Source: Telopea speciosissima (taxonomy: Eukaryota > Streptophyta > Magnoliopsida > Proteales > Proteaceae). Taken from it: a stretch of DNA of 64,000 nucleotides. The DNA lies in contig NC_057923.1 in assembly GCF_018873765.1 (NCBI RefSeq), forward strand, positions 8,940,413 through 9,004,412. Reading direction: 5' to 3'. Positions within the stretch are counted from its first letter, which is position 1, and each line of letters starts with the position of its first letter. Positions 1 to 10,078 of the stretch are shown here, one piece after another. The notes below the pieces were generated by a model. That model saw only the letters and a list, made by a program, of their open reading frames with translations, searched no databases and was not told the origin of the DNA. The position numbers were made by a program, and so were the translations under genes.

Positions 1-1017
1 GAAATCTATTCTCAAGTTCCTCCGCCATTAAATTTCTCATCGGTTTGGGTTTGATCAACCAGCTTAAGACTTGGGAGGATAGGTTCCATAAAATCATAAA
101 TCAAACTGAAACTGGGAACCGAGAACCGGGAACCAGAAAGATCCTCTCCTTTAGACTATTCAGTGGAGACCATGGTACCGAATCTATCGTCGGAGACCTG
201 ATACTAATCAGTGGTATCGGCATCTATTGAGGGTAAAATTATTCAAAATCAACTCTTTATCCAAATTTGAGGGCAAATTGGTACGATCCAGCCCAATACA
301 AATGATCTATATCGGTATCAATATCGGTCAAGCCTGATACATTTACTGAAAATATTTCTGATCAACACACTTTTGTTAGGCCACGTGGATGGGTTATGTC
401 GCAATTCTAACACTTGGATATCTAAGAAATGATCTACATTGTCATCTGCTATATTTGAGAGTCCCAAATTCAGTCACATAACTTCCAATGCATAGATGTG
501 CAATATGCCATCTTGGCCTCCTATGTATTTATGTACACCCATGTGACAATCCTCGATTTTCAATGTACTGTTTTATAACCTAGTAAACTCTGTCTAGACT
601 GAAACTTGACATGTGAATGAAAAAAATTAGGATCTATCTATCCATAAAATTTCAATTTCATCCTACTTGACATCTGTAAGACATAAGTATGTAGATCAAA
701 AATTCTTATACATCATAATCTTTCATACTCAACTGAACTTTGACGATTTTTTCTATCTAATGAATGGAAAGTCCACTTTGAGATCGGCCTCCTGCGTAGA
801 CCTTCGAGTGAATCAAATATATATATATATATTTTTAATTTTCCTATGGGCCCTCCCTTAAGAATAATTGTAATATCATGTGGGTCGATGACCCAATATT
901 AGATTTGACCTGATAAAAAACATATACTATTTAGCCAAAAGGCCTATAAAAATATGAATCAAACACTAATTGATTGATACAATAGAAGCTTTAAAAATAA
1001 AAATAAAAAACATTTTG
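1..1017. other. Gene-free AT-rich flank
   Basis: No coding exon is recognisable. Around 170-345 the text repeats GTATCGG/GATATCGG-type words like those in the hAT-type elements at 11.9, 34.7, 38.0 and 47.0 kb, so a decayed copy of that group probably lies here. The rest is plain AT-rich sequence. Confidence 0.5.
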
Positions 1018-1025
1018 AAAAAAAA
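1018..1025 (-). terminator. Pol III T-run terminator of tRNA-Tyr
   Basis: Directly after the tRNA 3' end the minus strand reads a run of Ts, the usual RNA polymerase III stop. Confidence 0.6.
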
Positions 1026-1117
1026 TCCGACCTGCCGGATTCGAACCAGCGACCTAAGGATTAACTGACAGGTTTACCCACTACAGTCCTCCGCTCTACC
1101 AACTGAGCTAAGATCGG
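1026..1117 (-). tRNA. tRNA-Tyr (GTA) with intron
   Basis: The minus strand folds as a full cloverleaf: 7-bp acceptor stem, D arm starting TAGCTCAGTTGGTAGAGC, anticodon GTA (complement of 1082-1084), and a T arm with loop TTCGAAT. A 19-nt intron (1062-1080) sits one base 3' of the anticodon, the standard place in plant nuclear tRNA-Tyr genes. The acceptor stem carries one G-U wobble at the fifth pair, where the usual plant gene has a C-G pair. The discriminator base is A. The gene looks intact and is followed by a pol III terminator. Both A and B box sequences are present inside it. Confidence 0.97.
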
Positions 1118-1585
1118 TTGACATTTTAAGTACGGATGAATTAATGTTACTTTTATATACTTTTTCCATTTTCAACACGCTGTTATATACTGGTATTAGG
1201 AATGGTCATGCAAAATGTTCAAAAAGAGAAAATATATATATAAATCCAACCTATATGGTCTACATAAAATTAATTTAAAAAAAAAACAAAAGTTGAAGTA
1301 AGGATGTCAAACAGTGTAGTTTCAGTTTAAATGACTCGGATCATGGTATAGCATGTAGAAACCGAAACCAAATCCAAAACCAAAATCATTCATTAAACAG
1401 TTTCAGTCCCAGTTTTGTTAATGATTTGAGGTAATAACTGTACGGGTATTATAATAATATATCTTTATATGTTTTAATATAATCAGACTTGTTTTATGGC
1501 TCAGGTTGTGAGGGGTAATCTAGTAATTAGTTTATCTAACCTAAACCCTAGTTTCCTTAAAAATATTAGCTGAAGGTGAATTTTT

Positions 1586-1758
1586 CTCCTCTCAAGTTCC
1601 CTGTCCGGTCAGGTTCGTAGGTTCCTCTCATAGGGAGGGCGGAAATGACGACCTCACCCCCACCCGGGCAATGTGTTCGGGCAGGGGGTGAGGTTGTCAT
1701 TTTTGGCCCCCTATGAGAGGAACCTATGAACCTGATCGGGCAAGGAACCTGAGAGGAG
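1586..1758. mobile_element. 173-bp foldback MITE
   Basis: The two halves are near-perfect reverse complements over about 75 bp each, beginning CTCCTCTCAAGTTCC on one side and CTCCTCTCAGGTTCC on the other strand. The GC-rich centre has AATGACGACCTCACCCCC facing its inverse. The centre carries the same AATGAC/GTCATT word as the other foldbacks in this window. I could not fix a target duplication, so the ends are approximate. Confidence 0.7.
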
Positions 1759-2384
1759 TTAGATTCGCTGGAGGCAGTAGCCTTGGTATTCCAAACTTGA
1801 TACACTGGGTTTAATGCTTTAAGCAACCAGTGCTTAAACCTTAAACCCTAACAATAAGTTCATAAATAATTCGTAAGCAGTTTGTTAATAATTCTTAAAT
1901 GGTTTCGGTCTCAACTTTGTGACTCTAGAACTCGAAACAAGAAGACAAAGATGAAAGGAGAAGGTAACAAGTTCGTAAACGATCCTTAAAAGTTTTGATT
2001 CATATTTGATATAACCGATTTTTACACAGATTAAAACCGAATTGAACTTTTTAATAACCAATTTCATTTTTAAAAGTAGAACCAAACTATTTATTAAACA
2101 ATTTACTGGTTTCAATTTAAATGGTTCAGTTCGATTTTGATAAATAGTTTGGGTTTAGTTTTGAGACCCTTACGTTGATGCTAGAACTTTGGAAAGTTCT
2201 ATTTGCTCTATGAAAGTTCATACTGACATTACCTTTTGCTGCACCTATTGAGTCGAAAGCATTATCGTATTGTATCATAGCAACCATCCCATTAGTTCAA
2301 CGGTTAAAAATACGAAGAGAAAATTGAAACGTTAAACACATACAATTGAAGGATGCCCTCAGCAAAATTGCAAAAATAATAGTA

Positions 2385-2484
2385 GGGCTCATGGGTCTGC
2401 CACTCAGGGGGGCGGGGTGGTCATTGCGCCCACCCCCATGTATCTGGGCGCAGCCTTCGCCCCCAGCACAGAGAACATTCTCCC
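2385..2484. mobile_element. One-armed Mutator-type MITE, 9-bp TSD
   Basis: It is flanked by a perfect 9-bp direct repeat ATAATAGTA (2376-2384 and 2485-2493). It starts GGG and ends CCC. The right part matches the element at 10774-10909, including GAGAACATTCTCCC and the GGTCATTGCGCCCACCCCC core. The matching left arm is missing, yet the target duplication is intact. Either the short form itself inserted or the arm was lost precisely up to the GGG end. Confidence 0.8.
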
Positions 2485-2707
2485 ATAATAGTATCACATC
2501 CACTACTTATCTAGAAATTGCCAATTAGCGTAGTTAGTAAGGATCTAAGCCTCCTGTCTCTAAGGTCTCATGATCTATCGAATTCCACCTTCGAGGGAGG
2601 GATTTTTTATTTTTATTTTTTTGGGGGGGAAGGGGAGGGGGCGGGTTTGGGGTGGTGGTATTCTTTGTAATTTTATAGTATTGATCATTGTGGTCTATTG
2701 GAAAACT

Positions 2708-2800
2708 AGGCTATGTTTAGTATGCATTCCCTTTTGAAAATGCATTTTTATCTAAGAACGAGAACACTGCTTGGAAGCATGTTCCACTAAAATGCATTCT
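2708..2800. repeat. Tourist-like MITE remnant
   Basis: It begins with GGCTATGTTTAGTATGCATT, close to the terminal sequence of the 29718-30879 element. No matching right end was found, so it is probably a fragment. Confidence 0.35.
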
Positions 2801-4431
2801 TGATTTTAAAATCGTCACATTCAATTTCAGCATTTTCACCTCAATTTTGTGGCTAGGTGAAGCCTTAGGTCCCTTCTCACATGCCAAATTTCAATTTAAC
2901 ACGGAGTTTGCCAAGTAGCAAAATAGAGTCTTAAATTTAGGACCATGGGAAAGTGCTTGCTAGTGATCAAAGAGGCATGCAAACATACACAGGATACATG
3001 TAAATAATGCATGAGTTACATGTATGCATACCAATACATGAGAAGATCTAAACCGTCCAACCAATACATTTTTTGTTTTTTCCATCAAAAAAATAAAAAA
3101 ATACATGAGAAGAGTATGTGATTGAATTTGAGTCTAAAATCTGACCAGTGATTTTGTGATCCGTCTAGGGAAACTTAAGTTGACGAGGATGTGAAATGGC
3201 ATCTTTCCCAAGATCTAAACTTAACAATTTTCTTTTTTATCTTAATTTTGGATTGAAACTATGTTTTTAAAGCAGGACTCAGATGGTTGTTGGAGGAGCC
3301 TAGTTCTGGTTTGACCCTGTTTCATTTTTATCTTAATTTTCCCCTTTTCTCTCTATAGAGGGTTTTTGTTTTGCCTCTCAAAATAGAAGGGCATGAGTTG
3401 CACATCCAAAGTGTATTAGAGACCATGAAGGTGGAAGGGAAGTCAAAAATATAAATATGAGCTCATAGATACCCCCCAGCATCCTCTGCAAAGAAAGAGA
3501 TCACTTTTAGGAAATCCAGAACCTGGGTGGACAAGTTAGAACACTGCAAATGTTAAATTACATGATGTGAGAAACATTTATCAAATAAAAACCATACTAG
3601 TATATTCTGCTCCAGAGATCTCTTAACTCCATGTATCTTGCTTTATGCTAGAATCAAAATCAACTTCAATGGTGGAGTGTCTGTGACAATGGAGGGGCAT
3701 GTCAACAACGATGAACAAGATGATCGAAACAGCAGAAATGTAAAGGCAGTTAACTTAAAATCATTCAATGATATACTTGAGCTTTCTGAACCTCCAATGA
3801 CAATATGACATCGAATTTGCGGATGATGCTGAAATATTACAAAAGCAAACAACTAACAAGATTGTGATTCAAAAATTAACTAGTTAGATTGCTATTTTTC
3901 TACAAAAAATCAATGCTTTTTTTGCTTGTGTCCTTGCCATTCTTATCATTAGCTAATATTCCTAGGAAGAACAGGGACCTCCTGAATTGCAAACTAGCCA
4001 TGACTGAAGCAACTACCCATTTTCTTTTTCCTGTTTAGGAGAAAGAGCTTCCATATCCCTGCTTAAAAATATATTAAATAAAAGAGGAATAAAAATATAA
4101 GTAAAGAATGAAACTTACAAGTACACACGAAGATCATGTTTGGCTTCAAGGATATGTAAAAAATGAATCATTCTTTACTTCCACAAGCATGAAAACACAT
4201 CATCTGTATTCATGTTATGTCCAACTAATGGATAGTTAGAAGCATTATTTTGTGAATATAGAGAGTGATACTGATACATAAATTTACAATATGTCTGCAA
4301 CTTCAGACATTTTACCTCATTCAGATGGATGCAGGTGATACTGCAGGGTTCAACCCTTTCATTTTGTTTAAAATTCTCATTTTGGAGCAATGAACCCATG
4401 GATTCAGTGAGCTACCTACCTAACATGAACA

Positions 4432-6171
4432 TTATATTTTGCCATGACCTGACAACTTGAAATGTGTTAAAGCAGAGTTCCCATCAAGTCCTTTTGAATC
4501 ATAGTAAGAGATAAAGTCTTTCAATGAGGTCTCCCTGTATATAGGTGGATAATCTTCTGATAACAATTCTTTGATAGGGCCATAAATCTTCGTTGATGGA
4601 TGAAGGTGTGTGGTGAAAAAGCAAGCTACAGATACTCTTGGGCCTACACAGTTAGCTAAGACTCTGTGCTCAACACTTTTAAACCTGTCATTAGACATAA
4701 GCTGCAGGAAGAAAACATGAAAAACAATCAGATTAGCTAACCATTGAACAAATATTACGATTAATGATATAGTAAAACTGTTATATTGTAGTACTTGTGA
4801 ACATTGTGCAACGGTAAAGGTTGCTCCATTGTGACCAAGTGGTCACAGGTTCGACTCTAGAACAGCCTCTCTGTGAAAACAGGGATAAAGCTGTGTACAT
4901 TATGACCCTCCCCAGACCCCACAGTGGCGGGAGCCTCATGCACTGGTTATGCCCTCTAAAACTGCTATGCTATGTCATCTTCTGAAATTCAGAAGCTTTC
5001 AAGGAAGAGCTGATGTACTTAGTAGCCTAGTTGGTTCAATATAGCTGGTAGTACTTGCCTGTAGGAGATCTCCAATGTTCACAACCAGAGCTCCAGGCAA
5101 TGGAGGAACATCAACCCAATGATTTTGATGAAGAACTTGGAGGCCACCGATATGGTCTTGCAGAAGGATAGTGAGGAAATCAGGGTCAGAATGTTTGCTG
5201 GTTCCCATCGTCAGCTCAGGCTCAGGGCATGCTGGATAGTAATGACATAAGATTAAATGCCCTGCCGCACAATCCATATCTTTCAGGTGGTGAGGGTTGA
5301 GATCAAGAACCTCCGATAGTAGCTCAAACAATGCAAACCCTAATCTCCTAACTTGCTCAGAGTACTCTACCAACACATTTCTGCAAAATTAAACCCAATA
5401 CCTTGAAAACTAAATGTCTCTCAAACACGAATTTCAGAAACTACTCATGCACCATCTTAAGAGAAATTTCAAGCCCCCAGTGGGAATTAACTGTGAAGGA
5501 AAGAAAAGATTAAGAATCGGAGCGAGACCCAATAGTGAAGGAAAGTACCTGCAAGCCACAGGCAATTCATCTGGGCAAGGAGGATCAGGACCCATCACAC
5601 AGAACAAGCTATCCCTCCAATTGGCAGCGGGTGACTGATACAGATCGAAATTGCTGCTAAACTTGACCTTCCTCATGAGCTCACGGGAGTAAAACTCCAT
5701 CTTCACCTCTGGTGGTTGCTCATGGAACCTCCGCGTCGCTTCTAACATGTCGTTCAGTAGACTCGTCGGAATTCCATGATTGAGAACCTGAAAGAAACCC
5801 CACATCTCCGACGCACGACGGAGTTCATCCAAAATCTCCTTGTGGTTGCAGCGAGTGATGTTAATCAGGTGTTCCTCGGGCTCAGTGTGAGAGCCTGAGG
5901 CTGTCAGACCCAGGTCTATTACCGGAATCTTCAAGTTGCTGACCAGATTAGGAATCAAATTGTTGCCGGAGCCAGAACCCAGAAGCTCATCAGGTGGTCT
6001 GACGAAGATGCGAGGAATCTTTGCTACGCCGGCATCAATGAGTCCTTTGACCCCAGCTTTGGAATCGTCAAAGGCCTTGAGTTCTTTTACTCTATCATAA
6101 TCCGAGGAGTTACTACCGTGGAGAACTTCAACTTCTCCGTCAACCTCAGACTCAGATCTCACCATGACCAT
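4432..6171 (-). CDS. 2-oxoglutarate/Fe(II) dioxygenase, ACC oxidase homolog 1-like
   Basis: Three exons on the minus strand, 5549-6171, 5059-5380 and 4432-4701, join in frame to 404 residues. The N-terminal part has the family signature around [20 protein letters not shown] (30-49) and the DIOX_N start IPVIDLG (82-88). The catalytic domain shows the iron-binding triad His271, Asp273 (in KHSDPDF) and His327 (in SVEHRV), and the 2-oxoglutarate-binding RxS at Arg337/Ser339. This places it with the Arabidopsis 'ACC oxidase homolog' / DAO-like enzymes of specialised metabolism; these are not true ethylene-forming ACC oxidases, and the substrate cannot be inferred. Relatives are about 360-370 residues; this one has a longer acidic N-terminus. 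The next Met (codon 3) is an equally possible start. Intron 1 is GT-AG. Intron 2 (4702-5058) is GC-AG: the exon ends CAG and the intron starts GCAAGT; using the nearby GT instead gives an immediate stop. All key residues are intact. Confidence 0.92.
4806..4957 (+). mobile_element. Au-type SINE in dioxygenase intron 2
   Basis: A tRNA-derived head with A-box-like CAACGGTAAAGGTTGCTCC and B-box GGTTCGACTC is followed by the diagnostic Au SINE 3' region: TATGACCCTCCCCAGACCCC, then GTGGCGGGAGCCTCATGCAC. It lies on the plus strand, antisense to the gene. No clear target duplication was seen, so it is probably an old insertion. Au SINEs are widespread across angiosperms. Confidence 0.85.
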
Positions 6172-6250
6172 TCCCTTTCTTCTTTCCGTTAGTTGTAATT
6201 CATCAATTCCGAGCAGAAGTGAGAAGCAGCAGCAACTGAACCTTACAGTG

Positions 6251-6260
6251 AATATATAAG
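6251..6260 (-). promoter_or_regulatory. TATA box of the dioxygenase gene
   Basis: The minus strand reads CTTATATATT about 80 bp upstream of the start codon at 6171, a plausible core promoter position leaving a short 5' leader. Confidence 0.55.
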
Positions 6261-6383
6261 CTCTGAGTAGGAAGACGCAGAAGAAGCCTTATCTTCTGAA
6301 AGAGGAGATACACGGGCACAGCCCTTAATTTCCGAATGATCATCTGCACGTACGTGCAGGTCAACGTACATTTGAGAGGTAAC

Positions 6384-6389
6384 CACGTG
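6384..6389. promoter_or_regulatory. G-box (CACGTG) upstream of the dioxygenase
   Basis: A palindromic CACGTG followed by TCC sits about 215 bp upstream of the start codon, a typical binding site for bZIP (ABRE-type) or bHLH factors. A second ACGT-rich stretch, CACGTACGTGCAGG, lies near 6347. Binding is inferred from sequence only. Confidence 0.4.
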
Positions 6390-6635
6390 TCCTTTTTATT
6401 TTCATAAATACTCCTCTTCCTCTTGTAAATGGTAAAAATAGGACTACCTCTCACATGTATGTGTACCTGCACCTTTCACATGTCCCTTAAATTTTTTTTT
6501 TAAGCAACTATGGCAAATTCAGGGTCTGTTTGGTTTCACTCTGCGGGAGTAATTTCTTGTTATTCTGTTATGTGAGAACAGAATGGGAACGGAATTGTAT
6601 TTGGCAAATCCGGTTTTGATCTACTGTTTTGAAAA

Positions 6636-6764
6636 GGACCGAATTTCTATCCACCCACAGTGAGAGGGCAGGAATGGGCATCGAGAGGGTATTTTAGGAG
6701 GGGTTGCTGAACCCTAGGATGGTAAGTGAACCGTACTCTATGGGTAGAGGAAAACTTTGTCCAA
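6636..6764. repeat. Foldback repeat family C, copy 1
   Basis: It starts AAGGACCGAATTTCTATCCA and ends with AATGGGTAGAGGAAAACTTT. The same arrangement recurs at 7258-7630 and 9541-9708. The two ends are roughly inverted (CC-A/T-CCAC against GTAGAGG), suggesting a short inverted-repeat element. Confidence 0.5.
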
Positions 6765-6772
6765 TAAAAATT

Positions 6773-6958
6773 GGTGTACTGTGCACCACCCGGTCACTCA
6801 ATACATGCTACCCCTACGTCCTGACATAGGTGCACGAAATGACTGTCGCACCCCGATCATTTTCAAGGTTCCAGAGGGTGCGGTGGTCATTTCGCGTGCC
6901 TCTATGTCAGGGCGTAGGAGCGGCATACACTGCACAACCGGGTGGCATTCTTTTCCCT
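6773..6958. mobile_element. Foldback MITE family B, 10-bp flanking repeat
   Basis: The arms pair over most of the element (CCACCCGGT... against ...ACCGGGTGG; GTCCTGACATAG against CTATGTCAGGGC). The loop has GAAATGAC and its inverse GGTCATTTC. A perfect direct repeat AATAAAAATT flanks it (6763-6772, 6959-6968). Relatives are at 11340 and 37040. Confidence 0.7.
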
Positions 6959-7130
6959 AATAAAAATTAATCATTCTCGATAAAAACCCCTCATCCCAAA
7001 CTTGTCTCCTCAACTCAGCTGAAGTTGCCTGTTGCATCCTTCCTCACTAACGCTTGCAAAGAGCTCCACATGTATGGTTCCCTCTGTCTCTCTCTCTAGG
7101 ATTCTCGTTAGATTCTTTGTTGGCACAGCT

Positions 7131-7630
7131 GGCTTGAGGCTATTACAATATAGCATAGCCCCCTCAGGAAGTTTCACGTTCAAGACCTCCTATTTCTTGT
7201 CTAATCTAGGATCTCCTCACCACCCCCACAAAAAAAAAATGTATGTTTTTTGGTAATGATATAAGGATTGAGTTTTCCATCAACCATGGTGAATGCGAAT
7301 CTATTCACCACAACAACTTCAAATGTGTGTGGGGGGTATTGGGAGGGTATTTTAGGGAACATGTTAAAACCCTGTAGAAGAGATCCTAGATTAGACAAGA
7401 AATAGGAGATCTTGAACATGAAACTTCCTGAGGGGGCTATGCTATACTGTAATAGCATGAGGGTTGAGTTTTCCATCAACCATGGTGAATGCGAATCTAT
7501 TCACCACAACAACTTCAAAAGTGTGTGGGGGGGGGTATCGGGAGGGTATTTTAGGGAACATGTTAAAACCCTGTAGAAGCTTGTGAGTCCTAGGATGGTG
7601 GCTGAACCTTCACCACGCAATGGAGGAGAA
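7131..7630. repeat. Inverted plus tandem duplication of family C repeat
   Basis: An 88-bp segment at 7131-7218 recurs inverted at 7376-7465. A second segment starting with TTGAGTTTTCCATCAACCAT is directly repeated at about 7265-7378 and 7462-7580, ending in AACCCTGTAGAAG both times. The two patterns interlock, so the locus grew by at least one inverted and one tandem duplication. Confidence 0.7.
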
Positions 7631-8043
7631 CTTAATAATCCATGATAGAATGATAAATTACTTTTAAATTATTTTTGATAATCCTTTTGTACTCCTAATA
7701 TTAATAATAATAAAAACTTTGAAAATAAATCACTGAAATTAAAATATACAAAAAACAAAACAAAAAACAAAAACAAAAAATCTATGTTCTAAATAGACCT
7801 TTACAGGTGTTATTTAGACAATCCCATAAATAAAAGGATCATCGTTGTCGATGTCCCTTTTATTTGTTAGTACTGAAACGGTCTTCCAAGTTCCAAAGAA
7901 TATAGCCTCCCAATTGCGTCATCAAATTTTATCTCTTCCTGTATTGGATTATCTCCTAGGGTTATAGGAATGGGATTTTATATAATTCTCTCTGAGCCAA
8001 AGAGTTGGGGTTTATGAGAGAGGATGGGCTTTTTGTTTCCAAT

Positions 8044-8740
8044 GTAGGGGTGAAAGCGGGCTGGGCTGGGTCAGGATTTTTAAAACCCCAGCCCAACCTT
8101 ATGTCCCCTTAACTCAGCCCAGCCCGAGGTCTGGCTACGATATCTAAGCCTAGGCCCAACCCTATTGGGAACTTGGCCATAATTGATCTTGATTGGACCT
8201 GGTTGGCCCTTATTGACCTGGGCAACGTTTATGTATGATGTATAATTATATAGGGAAGCAGTTTTCTGTACGGGAGTGTGGCCTACGCCAGCACTCTCAT
8301 GTGTCTATCTCTCTCTTCCTTAAAACAAGAGGGTAGAAGTGTCTTTTCACATGAAGATGAGAGAGATAGACTCATGGGAGTGCTGGCGTAGGCCACACTC
8401 CCGGACAGATAACTTTTTCCCAATTATATATTATATATAATAAAAAAATATTATTATAATCAAAGTTTATGTAAAAGAAGTCGTCTTTACTTTCTACCCT
8501 TTTAGGACAACCCACTTCTTCTTTTAACGAGGGTAAAATCATATCATTTCATATATTTTTATTTATAATTATAATTACAGTGTTGGACTAAGCCAAGCTC
8601 AAATTGAGGCCTCACACTCTAGGCCTAGCCTGGCCCTGCCCAGGGCCTAGAAATCTCAGCCCTGGCCTACGGGCTGAAAATCCCAACCCAGGCCTTGTCG
8701 GGCTCTAGGTGGGCTTGGTGAACCAAACTTGCACCCCTAC
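8044..8740. mobile_element. Non-autonomous hAT element
   Basis: The ends are GTAGGGGTG and its inverse CACCCCTAC, the TAGGGGTG-type terminus of many plant hAT MITEs. The flanks TTTCCAAT (8036-8043) and TTTCCAGG (8741-8748) match at 6 of 8 positions, as expected for a decayed 8-bp duplication. GGGCTGGGCTGGGT and AGCCCAGCCC-rich segments lie near the ends. No transposase is encoded. A Mutator-type MITE (8253-8421) is inserted inside. Confidence 0.65.
8253..8421. mobile_element. Mutator-type foldback MITE, 9-bp TSD
   Basis: A perfect 9-bp duplication AATTATATA (8244-8252, 8422-8430) flanks a 169-bp foldback with GGG...CCC ends. Each arm is about 70 bp and contains CGGGAGTGTGGCCTACGCCA and GTCTATCTCTCTC. 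The near-perfect arm pairing implies a fairly young copy. A 9-bp duplication is the hallmark of the Mutator superfamily. It lies inside the hAT element at 8044-8740, so it is the younger of the two. Confidence 0.88.
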
Positions 8741-8766
8741 TTTCCAGGGACTAAAGCAACATGCAT

Positions 8767-9090
8767 TTTTTTTTTAAGTAGGCTTCAACTGGAGTTGAAC
8801 TCATGATCTATGCAAACAACTGCTAGCTTGGTTGGATGGAGACATTGTTGGTTGAATTCATGCCCCCTAGGAGGTCAAGTGATTGACTCTCCTTGATTGC
8901 ATTTGTGCTATAAAAGGCACCCCCTCTCCCACCTCCCCCCTTGGTAGTTGTAGGATTTTGTTCGCTTGTCTTAGCCTTCCCTTCTAGCTTAGATTAGATT
9001 AGTATTGACAAAAAAAAATAAAAAAAAAAACTCATGATCTCTTTATTTTGAGGTGTTGGTCCTTGCCAACTGAGTTATCCCCTTGGGATT
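8767..9090 (-). mobile_element. tRNA-derived SINE, interrupted
   Basis: On the minus strand, TAACTCAGTTGGCAAGG (A-box-like) is followed by GAGTTCAACTCC (B-box-like), a short tail and a poly(A) run (the T-run at 8767-8776). The element is split by the plus-strand SINE at 8810-9028. Its 5' edge is approximate. Confidence 0.6.
8810..9028 (+). mobile_element. tRNA-derived SINE with 12-bp TSD
   Basis: Flanked by a perfect 12-bp duplication AACTCATGATCT (8798-8809 and 9029-9040). It has a tRNA-like head (TAGCTTGGTTGG; B-box-like GTCAAGTGATTGACTC), a 3' body, and a poly(A) tail interrupted by one T just before the second duplication. It is inserted in the older minus-strand SINE. Confidence 0.75.
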
Positions 9091-9355
9091 ATCATTTTGT
9101 TCCAAGCAATGGCAAAAGGATTTAGTAAATAGAGTTTAGCGAAGAGCTAAGAGATTCTAACAGATATATCAATCTTTTTTATATAAAACTGCTGTTAAAT
9201 TCTCACCCAACTTGCCTTCAAGTGATGGGAAGTCTATGCCTTCCACCATTACAATTCCAAACAGAATAGTCCTTAGGACAATTGCTACTCATATCTTATT
9301 AATAAACCCAACAATCATAGGTTTAAGTCCAACCAAAGAAATCAATATATTAAGA

Positions 9356-9532
9356 GGGAGAGGGTTCCTTGAAAGGCAACATGGCCCCTACGTCAGCACG
9401 AGCCAATGGGAGCATGTGTGGAAGCATCAATAAGGGTGAGATTTCTGCATTTCATGAGGGGTGGGGCGGTCATTTTGCATCCCTTTATATCTCGGTGTAG
9501 GGGTCATGCTGCCTTTCAGGGTTCTTTTTCCC
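9356..9532. mobile_element. Mutator-type foldback MITE, 9-bp TSD
   Basis: A perfect 9-bp duplication ATATTAAGA (9347-9355, 9533-9541) flanks a 177-bp element with ends GGGAGAGGGTTCCTTGAAAG and, inverted, GGGAAAAAGAACCCTGAAAG. The outer arms pair well and the middle is divergent. The centre has GGGGCGGTCATTTTGC. Confidence 0.88.
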
Positions 9533-9540
9533 ATATTAAG

Positions 9541-9708
9541 ATAAGGACCGAGTTTTCCTCCACCCACAATGAATGGGATCCCATTTACCGTAGGACGGAA
9601 ATGGGTATCAGGAGGGTATTTTGGAACATACTAAAACCCTAGGAAGGGTTTGTGAACCCTAAGATGATGGGTGAACCATCCTCAATGGGTAGAGGGAAAC
9701 TTAATCCT
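9541..9708. repeat. Foldback repeat family C, copy 3
   Basis: The ends TAAGGACCGAGTTTTCCTCC and, inverted, TAAGGATTAAGTTTCCCTC pair with each other. It abuts the target duplication of the preceding MITE. It resembles the copies at 6636 and 7258. Confidence 0.55.
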
Positions 9709-9718
9709 TAAGATAATA

Positions 9719-9863
9719 GGAGTGTTCTTTGTTTGGGAGCGTGGCCTATGCTAGTGTTTTCTTTTTCTATCTCTCTCTTACCCCAATAGGGGGCAAAGAT
9801 GTCATTTCATAGAGGAGAAGAGAGATAGACACATGGGCGCTTCTGGAAACAGAACAATTTCCC
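9719..9863. mobile_element. Decayed copy of the 8253-8421 MITE
   Basis: It shares GGGAGCGTGGCCTATGC and two TATCTCTCT segments with the 8253 element and ends in CCC, but the arms have drifted. A Tourist-type MITE landed at its right edge, separating it from its flank; skipping that insertion leaves flanks TTAAGATAA and TTAAGAATA, a plausible worn 9-bp duplication. Confidence 0.6.
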
Positions 9864-9866
9864 TTA

Positions 9867-10078
9867 GGCTCCGTTTGTTTTGGTGTAAAATTTTACCTCG
9901 AAAATTTTCCACGACAAATTTTACTTCGTTAATATAACATGTTGAAAAGTTTTCTAATGTTTGTTTCCATAAAAAAACAAGCATTGCAACACTTTCCAAC
10001 ATTTAAAATTGTACATTTAAAATTTTTTTTTGAATTGAAAACTTTAAAGTAAAATTTTACGCCACAACAAACAGATCC
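9867..10078. mobile_element. Tourist-like MITE with TTA duplication
   Basis: The ends GGCTCCGTTTGTTTTGG and, inverted, GGATCTGTTTGTTGTGG are flanked by TTA on both sides (9864-9866, 10079-10081). Sub-terminal GTAAAATTTTAC words are also inverted. The 3-bp TWA duplication and GG..CC.GTTTG termini are typical of PIF/Harbinger MITEs. Confidence 0.8.

Larger units (their letters stand above)
1118..4431. other. Intergenic DNA with scattered MITEs
   Basis: Between the tRNA gene and the 3' end of the dioxygenase no exon is supported. It contains the foldbacks at 1586-1758 and 2385-2484, a T-run followed by a G-run near 2603-2641, and a Tourist-like remnant at 2708-2800. Most of 3000-4431 is plain AT-rich DNA; its last part should include the dioxygenase 3' UTR. 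Confidence 0.5.

Noticed and set aside
5040-5058. Canonical GT donor for dioxygenase exon 2 four bases downstream
   Set aside because: It shifts the frame and gives a stop a few codons into exon 3; the GC donor gives the family's conserved join.
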